Assembly (NCBI RefSeq): GCF_000620125.1
Contig: NZ_JHVL01000014.1
Location: forward strand, 17,254-81,253
Direction of reading: 5' to 3'
Origin: Clostridiisalibacter paucivorans DSM 22131
Lineage (GTDB): Bacteria > Bacillota > Clostridia > Tissierellales > Clostridiisalibacteraceae
Length of the DNA stretch: 64,000 nucleotides
The notes beneath the pieces were generated by a model that did no database searches, was not told where the DNA came from, and saw nothing but the letters and a program-made list of their open reading frames with translations. This document shows positions 1-7,515 of the stretch, one piece after another. Within the stretch, counting starts at the first letter, position 1. Each line of letters opens with the position of its first letter. The position numbers and the translations under genes were made by a program.

Positions 1-205
1 AAAACAAATATTATAATTGATATGTTTTATACAATAGATTAGCATAGTAACAGAAAAAAAGCAATAAATGAGTATATTTATAATAATTTTTTATTATGAT
101 GATAAATAATGTTTCAAATAACGGTATGTTAGTATTTAAGAGGTGTAAATCAACCTAAAAATAACAAAAGATGATGATGGAATAATAAAAAATTATTATA
201 AACAA

Positions 206-234
206 TTGACTGAATATTATAACAATGATAAAAT
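206..234 (+). promoter_or_regulatory. sigma-A promoter of ridA-tnaA
   Basis: TTGACT (206-211) and TAAAAT (229-234) are separated by exactly 17 bases, and the SD GAGGAGGG (242-249) follows before the ATG at 256. It would drive ridA and, since no terminator is seen before 711, probably the tryptophanase too. Nothing else is recognised in bases 1-205. Confidence 0.6.
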
Positions 235-255
235 TATATTCGAGGAGGGAAGTAT

Positions 256-636
256 ATGAAAAAAATTATTGATACAAAAAAGGCACCTGCTGCTATAGGA
301 CCATATTCTCAAGGTACTATAGTAGATGGACTGATATTTGTTTCGGGACAGTTACCTATTAATCCTAATACAGGAGCATTTGTAGCTGGGGGAATTAAGG
401 AGCAAACTAATCAATCCCTTGAAAATTTAAAACAAATATTAAAATCTCAAGGATCAGGTCTAGACAAAGTACTAAAGACAACGGTTTTTCTAAGTGATAT
501 GAATAATTTTAGCGATATGAATGAGGTATATGGCAGTGTATTTGGAGATGGTAATTATCCAGCGCGATCAGCTATAGAAGTGGCAAGATTACCTAAAGAT
601 GCATTGGTAGAGATAGAAGCTATTGCAGTAAAATAG
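256..636 (+). CDS. ridA: RidA family enamine/imine deaminase
   Basis: 126 residues, the usual RidA/YjgF/UK114 length. These cytosolic trimers hydrolyse reactive 2-aminoacrylate/2-imino acids, made by PLP lyases, to 2-keto acids and ammonia. The C-terminal family signature is intact: R104 corresponds to the substrate-carboxylate arginine (R105 of the E. coli protein) and E119 to the catalytic-site glutamate, within RSAIEVARLP...VEIEAIA. The SD GAGGAGGG lies 6 bases before the ATG. The next gene, 74 bases on, is a beta-eliminating PLP lyase that releases 2-aminoacrylate, so the pairing makes sense as immediate product clean-up. Function from family and context; high confidence. Confidence 0.93.
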   Translation: MKKIIDTKKAPAAIGPYSQGTIVDGLIFVSGQLPINPNTGAFVAGGIKEQTNQSLENLKQILKSQGSGLDKVLKTTVFLSDMNNFSDMNEVYGSVFGDGNYPARSAIEVARLPKDALVEIEAIAVK

Positions 637-710
637 TAAATAAAGGGGGACTTGTTAGGCAAGTTGTATTTTGATTGGAGAAATATCAATAAAAGGGGAG
701 GGGTTTTGTT

Positions 711-2093
711 GTGGTAGCAAAATATGTACCGGAACCATTTAGAATCAAAATGGTAGAGACTATAAAAATGCTCAGTCGTGAGGAAAGGGAACAGAAGATT
801 GCCGAGGCAAAGTATAATACATTTAATCTCAAGGGGGAGGATGTATATATTGACTTATTGACAGATAGCGGAACAAATGCTATGAGTCAAGAGCAATGGG
901 CTGGTGTTATGAGAGGCGATGAAGCATATGCAGGGGGATCAAGCTATTATAAGCTTATAGACGCAGCTCAAGATATCTTTGGCTATAAATATATACAACC
1001 AGTACACCAAGGTCGTGCAGCAGAAAAGGTCCTTTTTGGTCTATTGATGAAAGAGGGTCAGTACTCTATTTCAAACATGCATTTTGATACAACAAGGGCC
1101 CATGTAGAATTAGCAGGGGGAAGGGCTATTGATTGTGTTGTTCCTGAAGCTGGAGATCCATCTAAAAGGGTACCATTTAAAGGAAATATGGATGTAGAGA
1201 AATTAGAATCTTTGATTAAGAAATACGGTGCAGATAAGATTGCTGTTGTTATTATGACAATAACAAATAATTCTGCTGGTGGTCAGCCAGTATCTATAAA
1301 AAATATGAAAGAAACATCTAAAATCTGTAAAAAACATGGTATAAAGTTATGTATTGATGCTGCTCGTTATGCAGAAAATGTCTATTTTATCAAGCAAAGG
1401 GAAAAAGGATATGAAGATAAATCTGTCAAAGAAATCATAAAGGAAATATTTGGTTATGCAGATATGTTTACTATGAGTGCTAAGAAAGATGCCATTGTAA
1501 ATATGGGAGGATTAGTTGGAATTAAAGATGATGAAAAATTGTTCCAAGATTGTAAGGGGCGCACTATTTCCTTTGAGGGTTTTGTCACCTATGGTGGTCT
1601 TTCAGGTCGTGAACTTGAAAGTTTAGCAATTGGACTTTATGAAGGAATCGATGAAAATTATTTGAGGTATCGCATTGGTCAAATGGAGTATTTAGCCAGT
1701 CGTCTTGATGAAGCTGGGATAACATATCAATCACCAGTGGGAGGGCATGGTGTATTTGTAGATGCAAAGGCTATGTTCCCCCATATTCCATATTATGAGT
1801 TTCCAGGGCAAGCCCTTGCCATTGAACTGTATAAGGAAGCAGGTATCCGTACATGTGATATAGGTTCTTATATGCTGGGGAATGATCCCGATACAGGGGA
1901 ACAGCTACATGCTGATTTTGAGTTTACACGATTAGCAATACCACGAAGGGTTTATACACAGGCCCATATCGATGTCATGGCTGATGCATTGATAGCAATT
2001 AAAGATAGGGCAAGTGAAGTGAAGGGCTATAGAATTACATGGGAACCACCTATTCTTAGACATTTTCAAGCAAGTTTAAAGCCAATTAAGTAA
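711..2093 (+). CDS. tnaA: tryptophanase (tryptophan indole-lyase)
   Basis: 460-residue PLP beta-eliminating lyase of the tryptophanase/tyrosine phenol-lyase family; it would split L-tryptophan into indole, pyruvate and ammonia. The PLP lysine is K259 in MSAKKDA. N-terminal [19 protein letters not shown] and RGDEAYAG motifs are all present. Two positions favour tryptophanase over tyrosine phenol-lyase: H451 in LRHF (His463 in E. coli TnaA, Phe in tyrosine phenol-lyase), and an isoleucine in CDIGSYMLG where tyrosine phenol-lyase has the phenol-binding arginine. The start is GTG with SD GGGGAGGG 8 bases upstream. No tnaC-like leader peptide is evident. Substrate choice is inferred from these two residues; tyrosine phenol-lyase remains the alternative. 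Confidence 0.88.
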   Translation: MVAKYVPEPFRIKMVETIKMLSREEREQKIAEAKYNTFNLKGEDVYIDLLTDSGTNAMSQEQWAGVMRGDEAYAGGSSYYKLIDAAQDIFGYKYIQPVHQGRAAEKVLFGLLMKEGQYSISNMHFDTTRAHVELAGGRAIDCVVPEAGDPSKRVPFKGNMDVEKLESLIKKYGADKIAVVIMTITNNSAGGQPVSIKNMKETSKICKKHGIKLCIDAARYAENVYFIKQREKGYEDKSVKEIIKEIFGYADMFTMSAKKDAIVNMGGLVGIKDDEKLFQDCKGRTISFEGFVTYGGLSGRELESLAIGLYEGIDENYLRYRIGQMEYLASRLDEAGITYQSPVGGHGVFVDAKAMFPHIPYYEFPGQALAIELYKEAGIRTCDIGSYMLGNDPDTGEQLHADFEFTRLAIPRRVYTQAHIDVMADALIAIKDRASEVKGYRITWEPPILRHFQASLKPIK

Positions 2094-2120
2094 AGAAAAA
2101 TTAAATAAAGATATAAGTAT

Positions 2121-2188
2121 AGTTAGTGGTTAGTAGTTGATGGTTGAAATTCTATGGATTTTATCATTAAATTACTTACTACTAACTT
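2121..2188. repeat. dispersed hairpin repeat, copy 1
   Basis: Starts AGTTAGTGGTTAGTAG and ends CTTACTACTAACT, so the arms are complementary. The centre is GAAATTC-TAT-GGATTTT, a degenerate version of the GGAAATCC-TAT-GGATTTC core of copies 3-5. It lies 27 bases after the tryptophanase stop and runs into TTTTTTATTTTT, so it may also terminate that transcript. Confidence 0.75.
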
Positions 2189-2396
2189 TTTTATTTTTCA
2201 ATAAATTTTGTGAAACATTTTTTGTTTTACACCTTGGTTATAACTATATATTTGGCAATAATCTGAGAATATAACTTAGAGTAAAATTATTGTAGGTAAA
2301 ATTACAAAAAATAAAAAAAGAGTTCCTCTAGATGTGGGAAATCTCTATTTTATAAAAACCTACAGCAACTTCACACTATCCTTTAGATTGAATTTG

Positions 2397-2425
2397 TTGA
2401 CATACTATGATGGCAGTGCTATACT
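2397..2425 (+). promoter_or_regulatory. sigma-A promoter of the cobalamin leader
   Basis: TTGACA (2397-2402), 17-base spacer, TATACT (2420-2425): near consensus, about 40 bases upstream of the conserved riboswitch core. Confidence 0.7.
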
Positions 2426-2460
2426 TGATTTATACTAATAAAAAACTAAATACTATGACT

Positions 2461-2625
2461 ATTGGTTTGATGTATGTAATTACATCAATTAAAAGGGAAG
2501 TTGGTGAAAATCCAACACGGTCCCGCCACTGTTAAAGTTAATAAAGCTTCATTGCCACTGTGCTGATGCATGGGAAGGGAAGTTTTATGTTTATACTTAA
2601 GTCAGGAGACCTGCCAATAGTAGAT
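2461..2625 (+). promoter_or_regulatory. cobalamin (B12) riboswitch
   Basis: Contains the hallmarks in order: GGGAAGTTGGTGAAAATCC, ACACGGTCCCGCCACTGT, a GGGAAGGGA segment, and the B12 box AAGTCAGGAGACCTGCC (2599-2615). A hairpin with a U-run follows at 2695, so transcriptional attenuation is likely. B12 binding is established for this class. The downstream gene is not a recognised cobalamin gene. Boundaries are approximate. Confidence 0.95.
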
Positions 2626-2694
2626 GCGCTGTTATTTCCACGAGGATGGGAAGGTGTTATAAAAATTGAAGTAATTTTTCAATTTGACTATAAT

Positions 2695-2724
2695 ACCCTT
2701 TTGATGAAAAAGGGTTTTGTTTTT
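2695..2724 (+). terminator. terminator of the cobalamin riboswitch
   Basis: Stem ACCCTTTT / AAAAGGGT with a 5-base loop, followed by TTTGTTTTT. It sits 70 bases after the B12 box and 64 bases before the next start codon, the expected place for an intrinsic terminator used as expression platform. Confidence 0.85.
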
Positions 2725-2787
2725 AGTGAAAATAACTAGCACATAGGCTGGTTTTTTTATTTTGTCAAATGGGAAAGGGAGGGATAT

Positions 2788-3111
2788 ATGGTGATTAAAA
2801 AATTTTATGCAAGTTTGAATATATTATATTTAAAGATGTATCAATATGAAAAATATATAAGAAAAGATTTCATAGATGATATTATTGATCAAATAAATAA
2901 AGACTTGGAGTTAATTGAGAAAAAATATGCTGAAGAAATGGATATATGTTCAATAACATTAAGTGATATTTTTTCAATGAGTGTTATCAATACTGCATTT
3001 AATCATGATTTAGGCACTGAAATCATAGAGACTCAACTGTATTGTGACTTGAACAAAGTAAATAAGTTGAGAAAAGAGATTTTTAAAGCACCTTATAAGC
3101 TTGTTAGTTAA
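2788..3111 (+). CDS. small unknown protein under B12 riboswitch
   Basis: 107 residues with a clear SD (GGGAGGGA) before the ATG. I do not recognise the family. It is soluble, with no signal peptide or membrane segment, mostly predicted helical, and carries charged stretches (DDIIDQINKDLELIEKKYAEEM) and two cysteines (about 53 and 85). It is alone on its transcript, between the riboswitch terminator and its own strong hairpin terminator at 3143. Its only clue is regulation by cobalamin: it could be expressed when B12 is low. The reading frame is short, but the SD, leader and terminator support a real gene. Confidence 0.7.
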   Translation: MVIKKFYASLNILYLKMYQYEKYIRKDFIDDIIDQINKDLELIEKKYAEEMDICSITLSDIFSMSVINTAFNHDLGTEIIETQLYCDLNKVNKLRKEIFKAPYKLVS

Positions 3112-3142
3112 ATAATTACATAAATTTTTAATATCATTCATT

Positions 3143-3192
3143 AAGAATCCTTTTGATGTGTTAAGCATTAGCAGAAAGGATTCTTTATTTTT
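3143..3192. terminator. terminator
   Basis: Perfect 11-bp stem AAGAATCCTTT / AAAGGATTCTT (3143-3153, 3175-3185) followed by TATTTTTAT. It ends the riboswitch-controlled unit. Confidence 0.8.
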
Positions 3193-3327
3193 ATAGAATA
3201 TTTTGGTTGGTATAAATATATAGTTTTTGGTTGGAGACATTTATTAGATTAATTATTATAATAAATATGTGTAAGAAATGAGAAAGGGGATTTATATTTC
3301 AGTAAATACTATAATAGGGGGGTAAAA

Positions 3328-3942
3328 ATGTTTGGATTTTTAGCACATGGATTTATGTTGGGATTAGCCTATGTGGCACCAATAGGAATGCAGAACCTTT
3401 ATGTAATAAATACTGCAATTAGTGAAGAAAAAGTAAGGGCATATAAAGTTGCACTTATAGTAATTTTATTTGATATTTCCTTGGCATTGGCATGTTTTTT
3501 TGGTATGGGTTTATTGATGGACAGGTCTCAATTATTAAAAACAATAGTATTATTGGTTGGAAGTTTAGCAGTTATATATATTGGTATAATACTTATAAAA
3601 AGTAAACCAGAGACTAATAATGAAATCGATACAAATAAGTCTTTATTGCAGATAGCATCCACATGTTTTGCAGTTACTTGGCTCAATCCTCAAGCATTGA
3701 TAGATGGCTCATTGCTTTTGGGAGGATTTAGAGCTTCTCTTCCTGTAGAGGGTTCAAGGCTTTTTATATTAGGGGTTTGTCTGGCATCATTTTTGTGGTT
3801 TAGTGGATTAACCACTATAGTTTCAATATTTAAGAATAAATTTAATGATAGAGTGATAAAGGTAATTAATATTGTATGCGGTAGTATTATTATATATTAT
3901 GGCTTGAAGTTGGGTTATAGTTTTATAAGTACATTTTTTTAG
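3328..3942 (+). CDS. LysE/ArgO-family amino-acid exporter
   Basis: 204-residue, about six-TM inner-membrane protein. The N-terminal GLAYVAPIGMQNLYVIN matches the LysE/ArgO signature (PIG-x-QN). A central segment around residue 110 (CFAVTWLNPQALIDGS) matches the conserved WLNP-x-A-x-D region after the cytoplasmic loop. Family members export lysine, arginine or related amino acids by proton antiport. SD AGGGGGG precedes the ATG. The next gene, 81 bases on in the same direction, is a MocR-type regulator, a common arrangement for regulators that control an adjacent transporter. The substrate cannot be read from the sequence. Confidence 0.85.
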   Translation: MFGFLAHGFMLGLAYVAPIGMQNLYVINTAISEEKVRAYKVALIVILFDISLALACFFGMGLLMDRSQLLKTIVLLVGSLAVIYIGIILIKSKPETNNEIDTNKSLLQIASTCFAVTWLNPQALIDGSLLLGGFRASLPVEGSRLFILGVCLASFLWFSGLTTIVSIFKNKFNDRVIKVINIVCGSIIIYYGLKLGYSFISTFF

Positions 3943-4023
3943 ATTTTGACTTATATTGAGCAAAAACTATTGTATACTAATTAAAAGATTGTTTGAGCAG
4001 TATTTCGCTTCAGAGGTGATATA

Positions 4024-5472
4024 ATGACAAATATAAATTGGAAACCAAATAGAGATTTAGATATACCTGTTTACAGACAAATAATAGATTATATTAAAGA
4101 TAAAATATCTGATGGAGAGTGGGACGTAGGATTTAAATTACCAACCCAAAGACAGTTAGCAACACTATTCGATGTAAACAGGAGCACAATTATTGAGGCA
4201 TTAGATGAGTTAAAGGGAGAGGGAATAATAGAATCTAGAGGTAGTGGGGGTACTATTATTGTTAATAATACTTGGTCATTATTGACTTCTACACCACCCC
4301 CAAATTGGTATGAATATATAGAAGCAGGTATTCACAGGCCTAATTTGCCTACTATTCAGCTAATAAATAAGTTAGAGTATCACCGTGATATAATTAGATT
4401 GGGGACAGGAGAGTTATCTCCAGAACTATTTCCACGGGAAATGTTCAGTGAGGTGTTAATGAAGATATCAAAGAAAATATATTCTCTGGGGTATGAAGAG
4501 CCTAAAGGGCTATTGTATTTGAGAAAAGTATTGAGTGAGTATCTAAAGAGATATGGCATATATGTTTCCCCAGAATCTATATTAATAGTTTCTGGTTCTT
4601 TACAGGCTCTACAATTAATATCTTTGGGCATTTTGCATCCTGGTTCTAGGGTATTTATAGAAAATTTATCTTATTTAAAGTCTCTTCATGTTTTTCAGTC
4701 TGCTGGAATGAATTTAAAGGGAATTTCAATGGATAATCAAGGTGCGATACCCAATGAAGTTGTATCGAGAAATAGAAATAATATGGCACTTCTATATACA
4801 ATACCCACATTTCACAATCCAACGGGAATAACTATGACAAAAAAGAGACGGGAAGAGATATTAAAAAGGTGTGAAAGTGAAAGGGTGCCTATTATAGAAG
4901 ATGATGTATATAGAGAACTTTGGTTAGATAAAGAGCCTCCAAATGCTATAAAAAGTATGGACAGCAAAGGAATAGTATTATATATGGGAAGTATATCAAA
5001 GTCATTGTCGGCAGGATTGAGGATAGGGTGGTTAGTGGGACCAGAATCAGTTATAGAAAGACTGGGAGACATAAAGATGCAGACAGATTATGGATCTAGT
5101 TCTCTGGCACAATGGGCATTAGCACACTGGATTGACAGTGGGTTATATGATGAATATTTACATCAAGTAAGGAAAGAGTTGAGGATTAGAAGAAAAGTAG
5201 CACTTGAAGCCCTTGACAAATATTTTTCAGATATAGCTACTTGGCAAAAACCAAAGGGTGGATTTTATATATGGACAAAACTTAATAAAAAGGTGTCAAT
5301 AAACAACTTGTTTTCTGAAGCATTAAAAGAAAATTTGTTGATAAATCCTGGAAAGATATATGGTTTTTCCAATAATCAATATTTAAGGATTTCATATTCA
5401 TATGCTTCATTGAGTGATTTGGATAAAGGATTAAAGAGGCTTGCATTTTTAGTAAAGAAAGCTAGTAAATAA
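4024..5472 (+). CDS. MocR/PdxR-type GntR-aminotransferase regulator
   Basis: 482 residues. Residues about 12-77 are a GntR winged helix (PVYRQIIDYIKDKI...LPTQRQLATLFDVNRST). A linker leads into a fold-type-I aminotransferase domain (about 120-480) with NPTG, IIEDDVYRE and the PLP-lysine motif SISKSLSAGLRIGW. MocR proteins use PLP or a PLP-amino-acid adduct as effector rather than acting as aminotransferases. Possible targets are its own promoter and the upstream LysE exporter. The upstream region holds TTGACT and TATACT separated by 21 bases, too far for an unaided promoter. SD AGAGGTGAT. The nitroreductase starts 17 bases after the stop. Confidence 0.9.
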   Translation: MTNINWKPNRDLDIPVYRQIIDYIKDKISDGEWDVGFKLPTQRQLATLFDVNRSTIIEALDELKGEGIIESRGSGGTIIVNNTWSLLTSTPPPNWYEYIEAGIHRPNLPTIQLINKLEYHRDIIRLGTGELSPELFPREMFSEVLMKISKKIYSLGYEEPKGLLYLRKVLSEYLKRYGIYVSPESILIVSGSLQALQLISLGILHPGSRVFIENLSYLKSLHVFQSAGMNLKGISMDNQGAIPNEVVSRNRNNMALLYTIPTFHNPTGITMTKKRREEILKRCESERVPIIEDDVYRELWLDKEPPNAIKSMDSKGIVLYMGSISKSLSAGLRIGWLVGPESVIERLGDIKMQTDYGSSSLAQWALAHWIDSGLYDEYLHQVRKELRIRRKVALEALDKYFSDIATWQKPKGGFYIWTKLNKKVSINNLFSEALKENLLINPGKIYGFSNNQYLRISYSYASLSDLDKGLKRLAFLVKKASK

Positions 5473-5489
5473 AAATGGAGGGATGATTT

Positions 5490-6014
5490 ATGTTAGATAT
5501 TTTAAAAAAGAGGAGGAGCATTCGGAAATTTAAAACAGAGAAAGTTGAAAGGGAAAAAATAGATAAATTAATGAAGGCAGCCCTTTTATCACCAAGTTCA
5601 AAAAATAAGAAGCCTTGGGAATTTATTATTATTACAGATGAGAGCATATTAGAAAAGCTTTCCAAAGCTAAAGAACATGGAGGATTATTTTTAAAGGGTG
5701 CACCATTGGGCATTGTAATTTTAGGAGATGAAGAAAAAAGTGATGTATGGGTAGAAGATACTTCTATTGCATCTATACTTATTCAGATGGAAGCAGAATC
5801 TATAGGACTTGGCTCATGTTGGATACAAATAAGAGAAAGACAACATGGCTTGGGAAAAACAGCAGAAGAATATATTCAACAAATATTAAATGTGCCTAAA
5901 AATAAGAGGATAGAGTGTATTATTGCAGTGGGATATCCCGATGAACAAAAATCTCCCCATACTGAAGAAGAATTGAGATTTGACAAGGTATATATGAATA
6001 AGTATAGGATATAA
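5490..6014 (+). CDS. nitroreductase-family flavoprotein
   Basis: 174 residues, the usual size for small FMN-dependent NAD(P)H nitroreductases. N-terminal KKRRSIRKFK (FMN phosphate binding) and LLSPSSKNKKPWEFI, a GAPLGIVILGD strand and the C-terminal IIAVGYPDEQK motif are all typical. The natural substrate is unknown in this family. SD TGGAGGGATG, 17 bases after the MocR stop, so probably co-transcribed with it. Confidence 0.87.
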   Translation: MLDILKKRRSIRKFKTEKVEREKIDKLMKAALLSPSSKNKKPWEFIIITDESILEKLSKAKEHGGLFLKGAPLGIVILGDEEKSDVWVEDTSIASILIQMEAESIGLGSCWIQIRERQHGLGKTAEEYIQQILNVPKNKRIECIIAVGYPDEQKSPHTEEELRFDKVYMNKYRI

Positions 6015-6036
6015 TTAGGGTATAAAAAGATAAAAA

Positions 6037-6099
6037 AGTTAGTAGCTAGTAGGTATTAGTTATTAGTTGATGGTGGGAATCCTTAGGGATTCCTATTTT
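6037..6099. repeat. dispersed hairpin repeat, truncated copy 2
   Basis: Left arm AGTTAGTAGCTAGTAG and core TTGATGGTGGGAATCC are present. After GGGATTCC the right arm is lost and replaced by TATTTTTAT. The remaining GGAATCC-TTA-GGATTCC hairpin plus U-rich tail can serve as the terminator of the nitroreductase transcript. The rest of 6100-6285 holds nothing I recognise. Confidence 0.65.
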
Positions 6100-6285
6100 T
6101 ATATAGATAAAATATTCACATTTAAGTAAAGGGTACTATTTACCAATAGAAATTAATATTATAGAATACTGTATGTTGTCATTGGGAATTCTTACCTGCT
6201 AGATAGCTGCATTATCAAGTAATAATTATTTTTATAGAGCTACATAAAACAAAAGATAAAGTACATAAGAAGTGGAGGTGTATTA

Positions 6286-6681
6286 ATGTTTAAGATATTT
6301 GGCGATAAAGAATCAAAAATGGTTACATATGAGGATGCTATAAAAACCATAAAGACAGTAACAAATGCATTCATTGGACTTGCCATGATACAATTTCTAT
6401 TTTTAGTAGTATTTTTACAGAATTATGGTGCTATTTTAGATGTTTTAGTGTTGGTGATATTGTCATTAATATTAAAGAAGTTTCCAAATATGCTGTGTGC
6501 AGTATTGTTATTTTTACTTAGCTTAGGTGGATTGATAGTGACGGCTATGAATAAATTTGGTATGGGTCAAGGGGGAAAGAATATATATTTAGCATTGTTA
6601 TTGGTAGTTATTAGTATGAAGGGCATTAAGGCTACTTGGCTTATTAGAAAATTTAAAAAAGAAGCTAAGGCTGAGGTGTAA
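6286..6681 (+). CDS. unknown four-TM membrane protein
   Basis: 131 residues with SD GTGGAGGTG before the ATG. A charged cytoplasmic-type N-terminus (about 25 residues) is followed by four hydrophobic segments at roughly 27-47, 50-66, 69-87 and 97-114, then a basic C-terminus (IRKFKKEAKAEV). No family motif is recognised. It lies about 270 bases after the nitroreductase and 107 bases before a VCBS-like protein in the same direction, so it may be its own unit. Confidence 0.65.
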   Translation: MFKIFGDKESKMVTYEDAIKTIKTVTNAFIGLAMIQFLFLVVFLQNYGAILDVLVLVILSLILKKFPNMLCAVLLFLLSLGGLIVTAMNKFGMGQGGKNIYLALLLVVISMKGIKATWLIRKFKKEAKAEV

Positions 6682-6788
6682 AAGATAACGGAATAGTGTT
6701 TTGGTATCTATAGATAATGAAAAAAACATTTTTTTTATTATAGCATAGGATAGTAGTAAATATGGAATTTTAAAAGGAGAGTAATATT

Positions 6789-7484
6789 ATGAATTCTATG
6801 GTAGTATCCTTTGCTAGAGGAGATGTAAATGGTGATAGAATCCCAGATAATGTATATCTTACAGGAACTAAAACTCCCGACAGTCCCTTTGTACAAAATA
6901 TTAACCTTGTAATTCAAGACGGAAGAACAGGTATGATTGATCGCATTCCCCTTGAGACTGATGCAGGATATAATCCAACACTGACTTTAAGAGATTTTAC
7001 TGGAGATAGAGTGAAAGATATACTGATAGGTATTAACTCAGGAGGAAGTGGAGGAATTATGTATTATTACATCTATTCATATTTAATGAATAGACCTAGG
7101 TTATTGTTCGACTACAATGTATTCAATGAAACATATAAATATGATGTTAATTATAAAGATTATTATAAGGTTGAAGTAGTAAATGTTACAAATCAAATCA
7201 AATACTTGATTGACATATCCAACAAAGGAAAGGATTATTTAGATGAAATATATGATGACAATGGCAAACTAAAAAGGCCTATAGAAGGTTTTGTAAATCC
7301 CATAAGTGGTCTTTACCCAGTAGATTTTGATTCCGATGGAGTATATGAGCTGCTAATTTATCAAAGGATTGCAGGTAGATATAATGCAGATGCTTTGGGA
7401 TATATCCAGACAACTTTAGATTGGGATAGGGATAAATTTAGCCTATGGAATCAAGATTTAGCTATTTTTGGAACAGAAATATGA
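6789..7484 (+). CDS. VCBS/FG-GAP-type repeat protein
   Basis: 231 residues. Three Asp-rich loops of the FG-GAP/VCBS calcium-binding kind are visible: DVNGDRIPD (about 12), DFTGDRVKD (about 75) and DFDSDGVYE (about 180). Such proteins form beta-propeller-like folds, usually at the cell surface, but no signal peptide or anchor is visible here. That is odd unless it works inside the cell or the spore. SD AAAAGGAGAG sits before the ATG. It ends at a strong bidirectional terminator shared with feoB. Function unknown. Confidence 0.7.
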   Translation: MNSMVVSFARGDVNGDRIPDNVYLTGTKTPDSPFVQNINLVIQDGRTGMIDRIPLETDAGYNPTLTLRDFTGDRVKDILIGINSGGSGGIMYYYIYSYLMNRPRLLFDYNVFNETYKYDVNYKDYYKVEVVNVTNQIKYLIDISNKGKDYLDEIYDDNGKLKRPIEGFVNPISGLYPVDFDSDGVYELLIYQRIAGRYNADALGYIQTTLDWDRDKFSLWNQDLAIFGTEI

Positions 7485-7515
7485 AAAATAACACGGAATA
7501 TTCCGTGTTATTTTT
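7484..7515. terminator. bidirectional terminator
   Basis: A 32-base perfect palindrome centred on GGAATATTCC. A-runs on one side and T-runs on the other let it terminate both the plus-strand VCBS gene and the minus-strand feoB. Confidence 0.9.

Noticed and set aside
711..2093. Tyrosine phenol-lyase as the name for the PLP lyase
   Set aside because: The family's phenol-binding Arg is Ile here and the Phe near the C-terminus is His, as in tryptophanase.
2310..2345. Hairpin AGAGTTCC / GGGAAATCTCT as terminator of tnaA
   Set aside because: Imperfect pairing and weak tail; the repeat at 2121 is a better end for the transcript.
3010..3240. 76-residue minus-strand frame over the terminator region
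   Set aside because: Covers a real gene end and a terminator, no SD and no recognisable family; treated as a shadow frame.
3946..3978. Sigma-A promoter before the MocR gene
   Set aside because: The boxes are 21 bases apart, too far for an unaided sigma-A promoter; only mentioned as a possible activated site.
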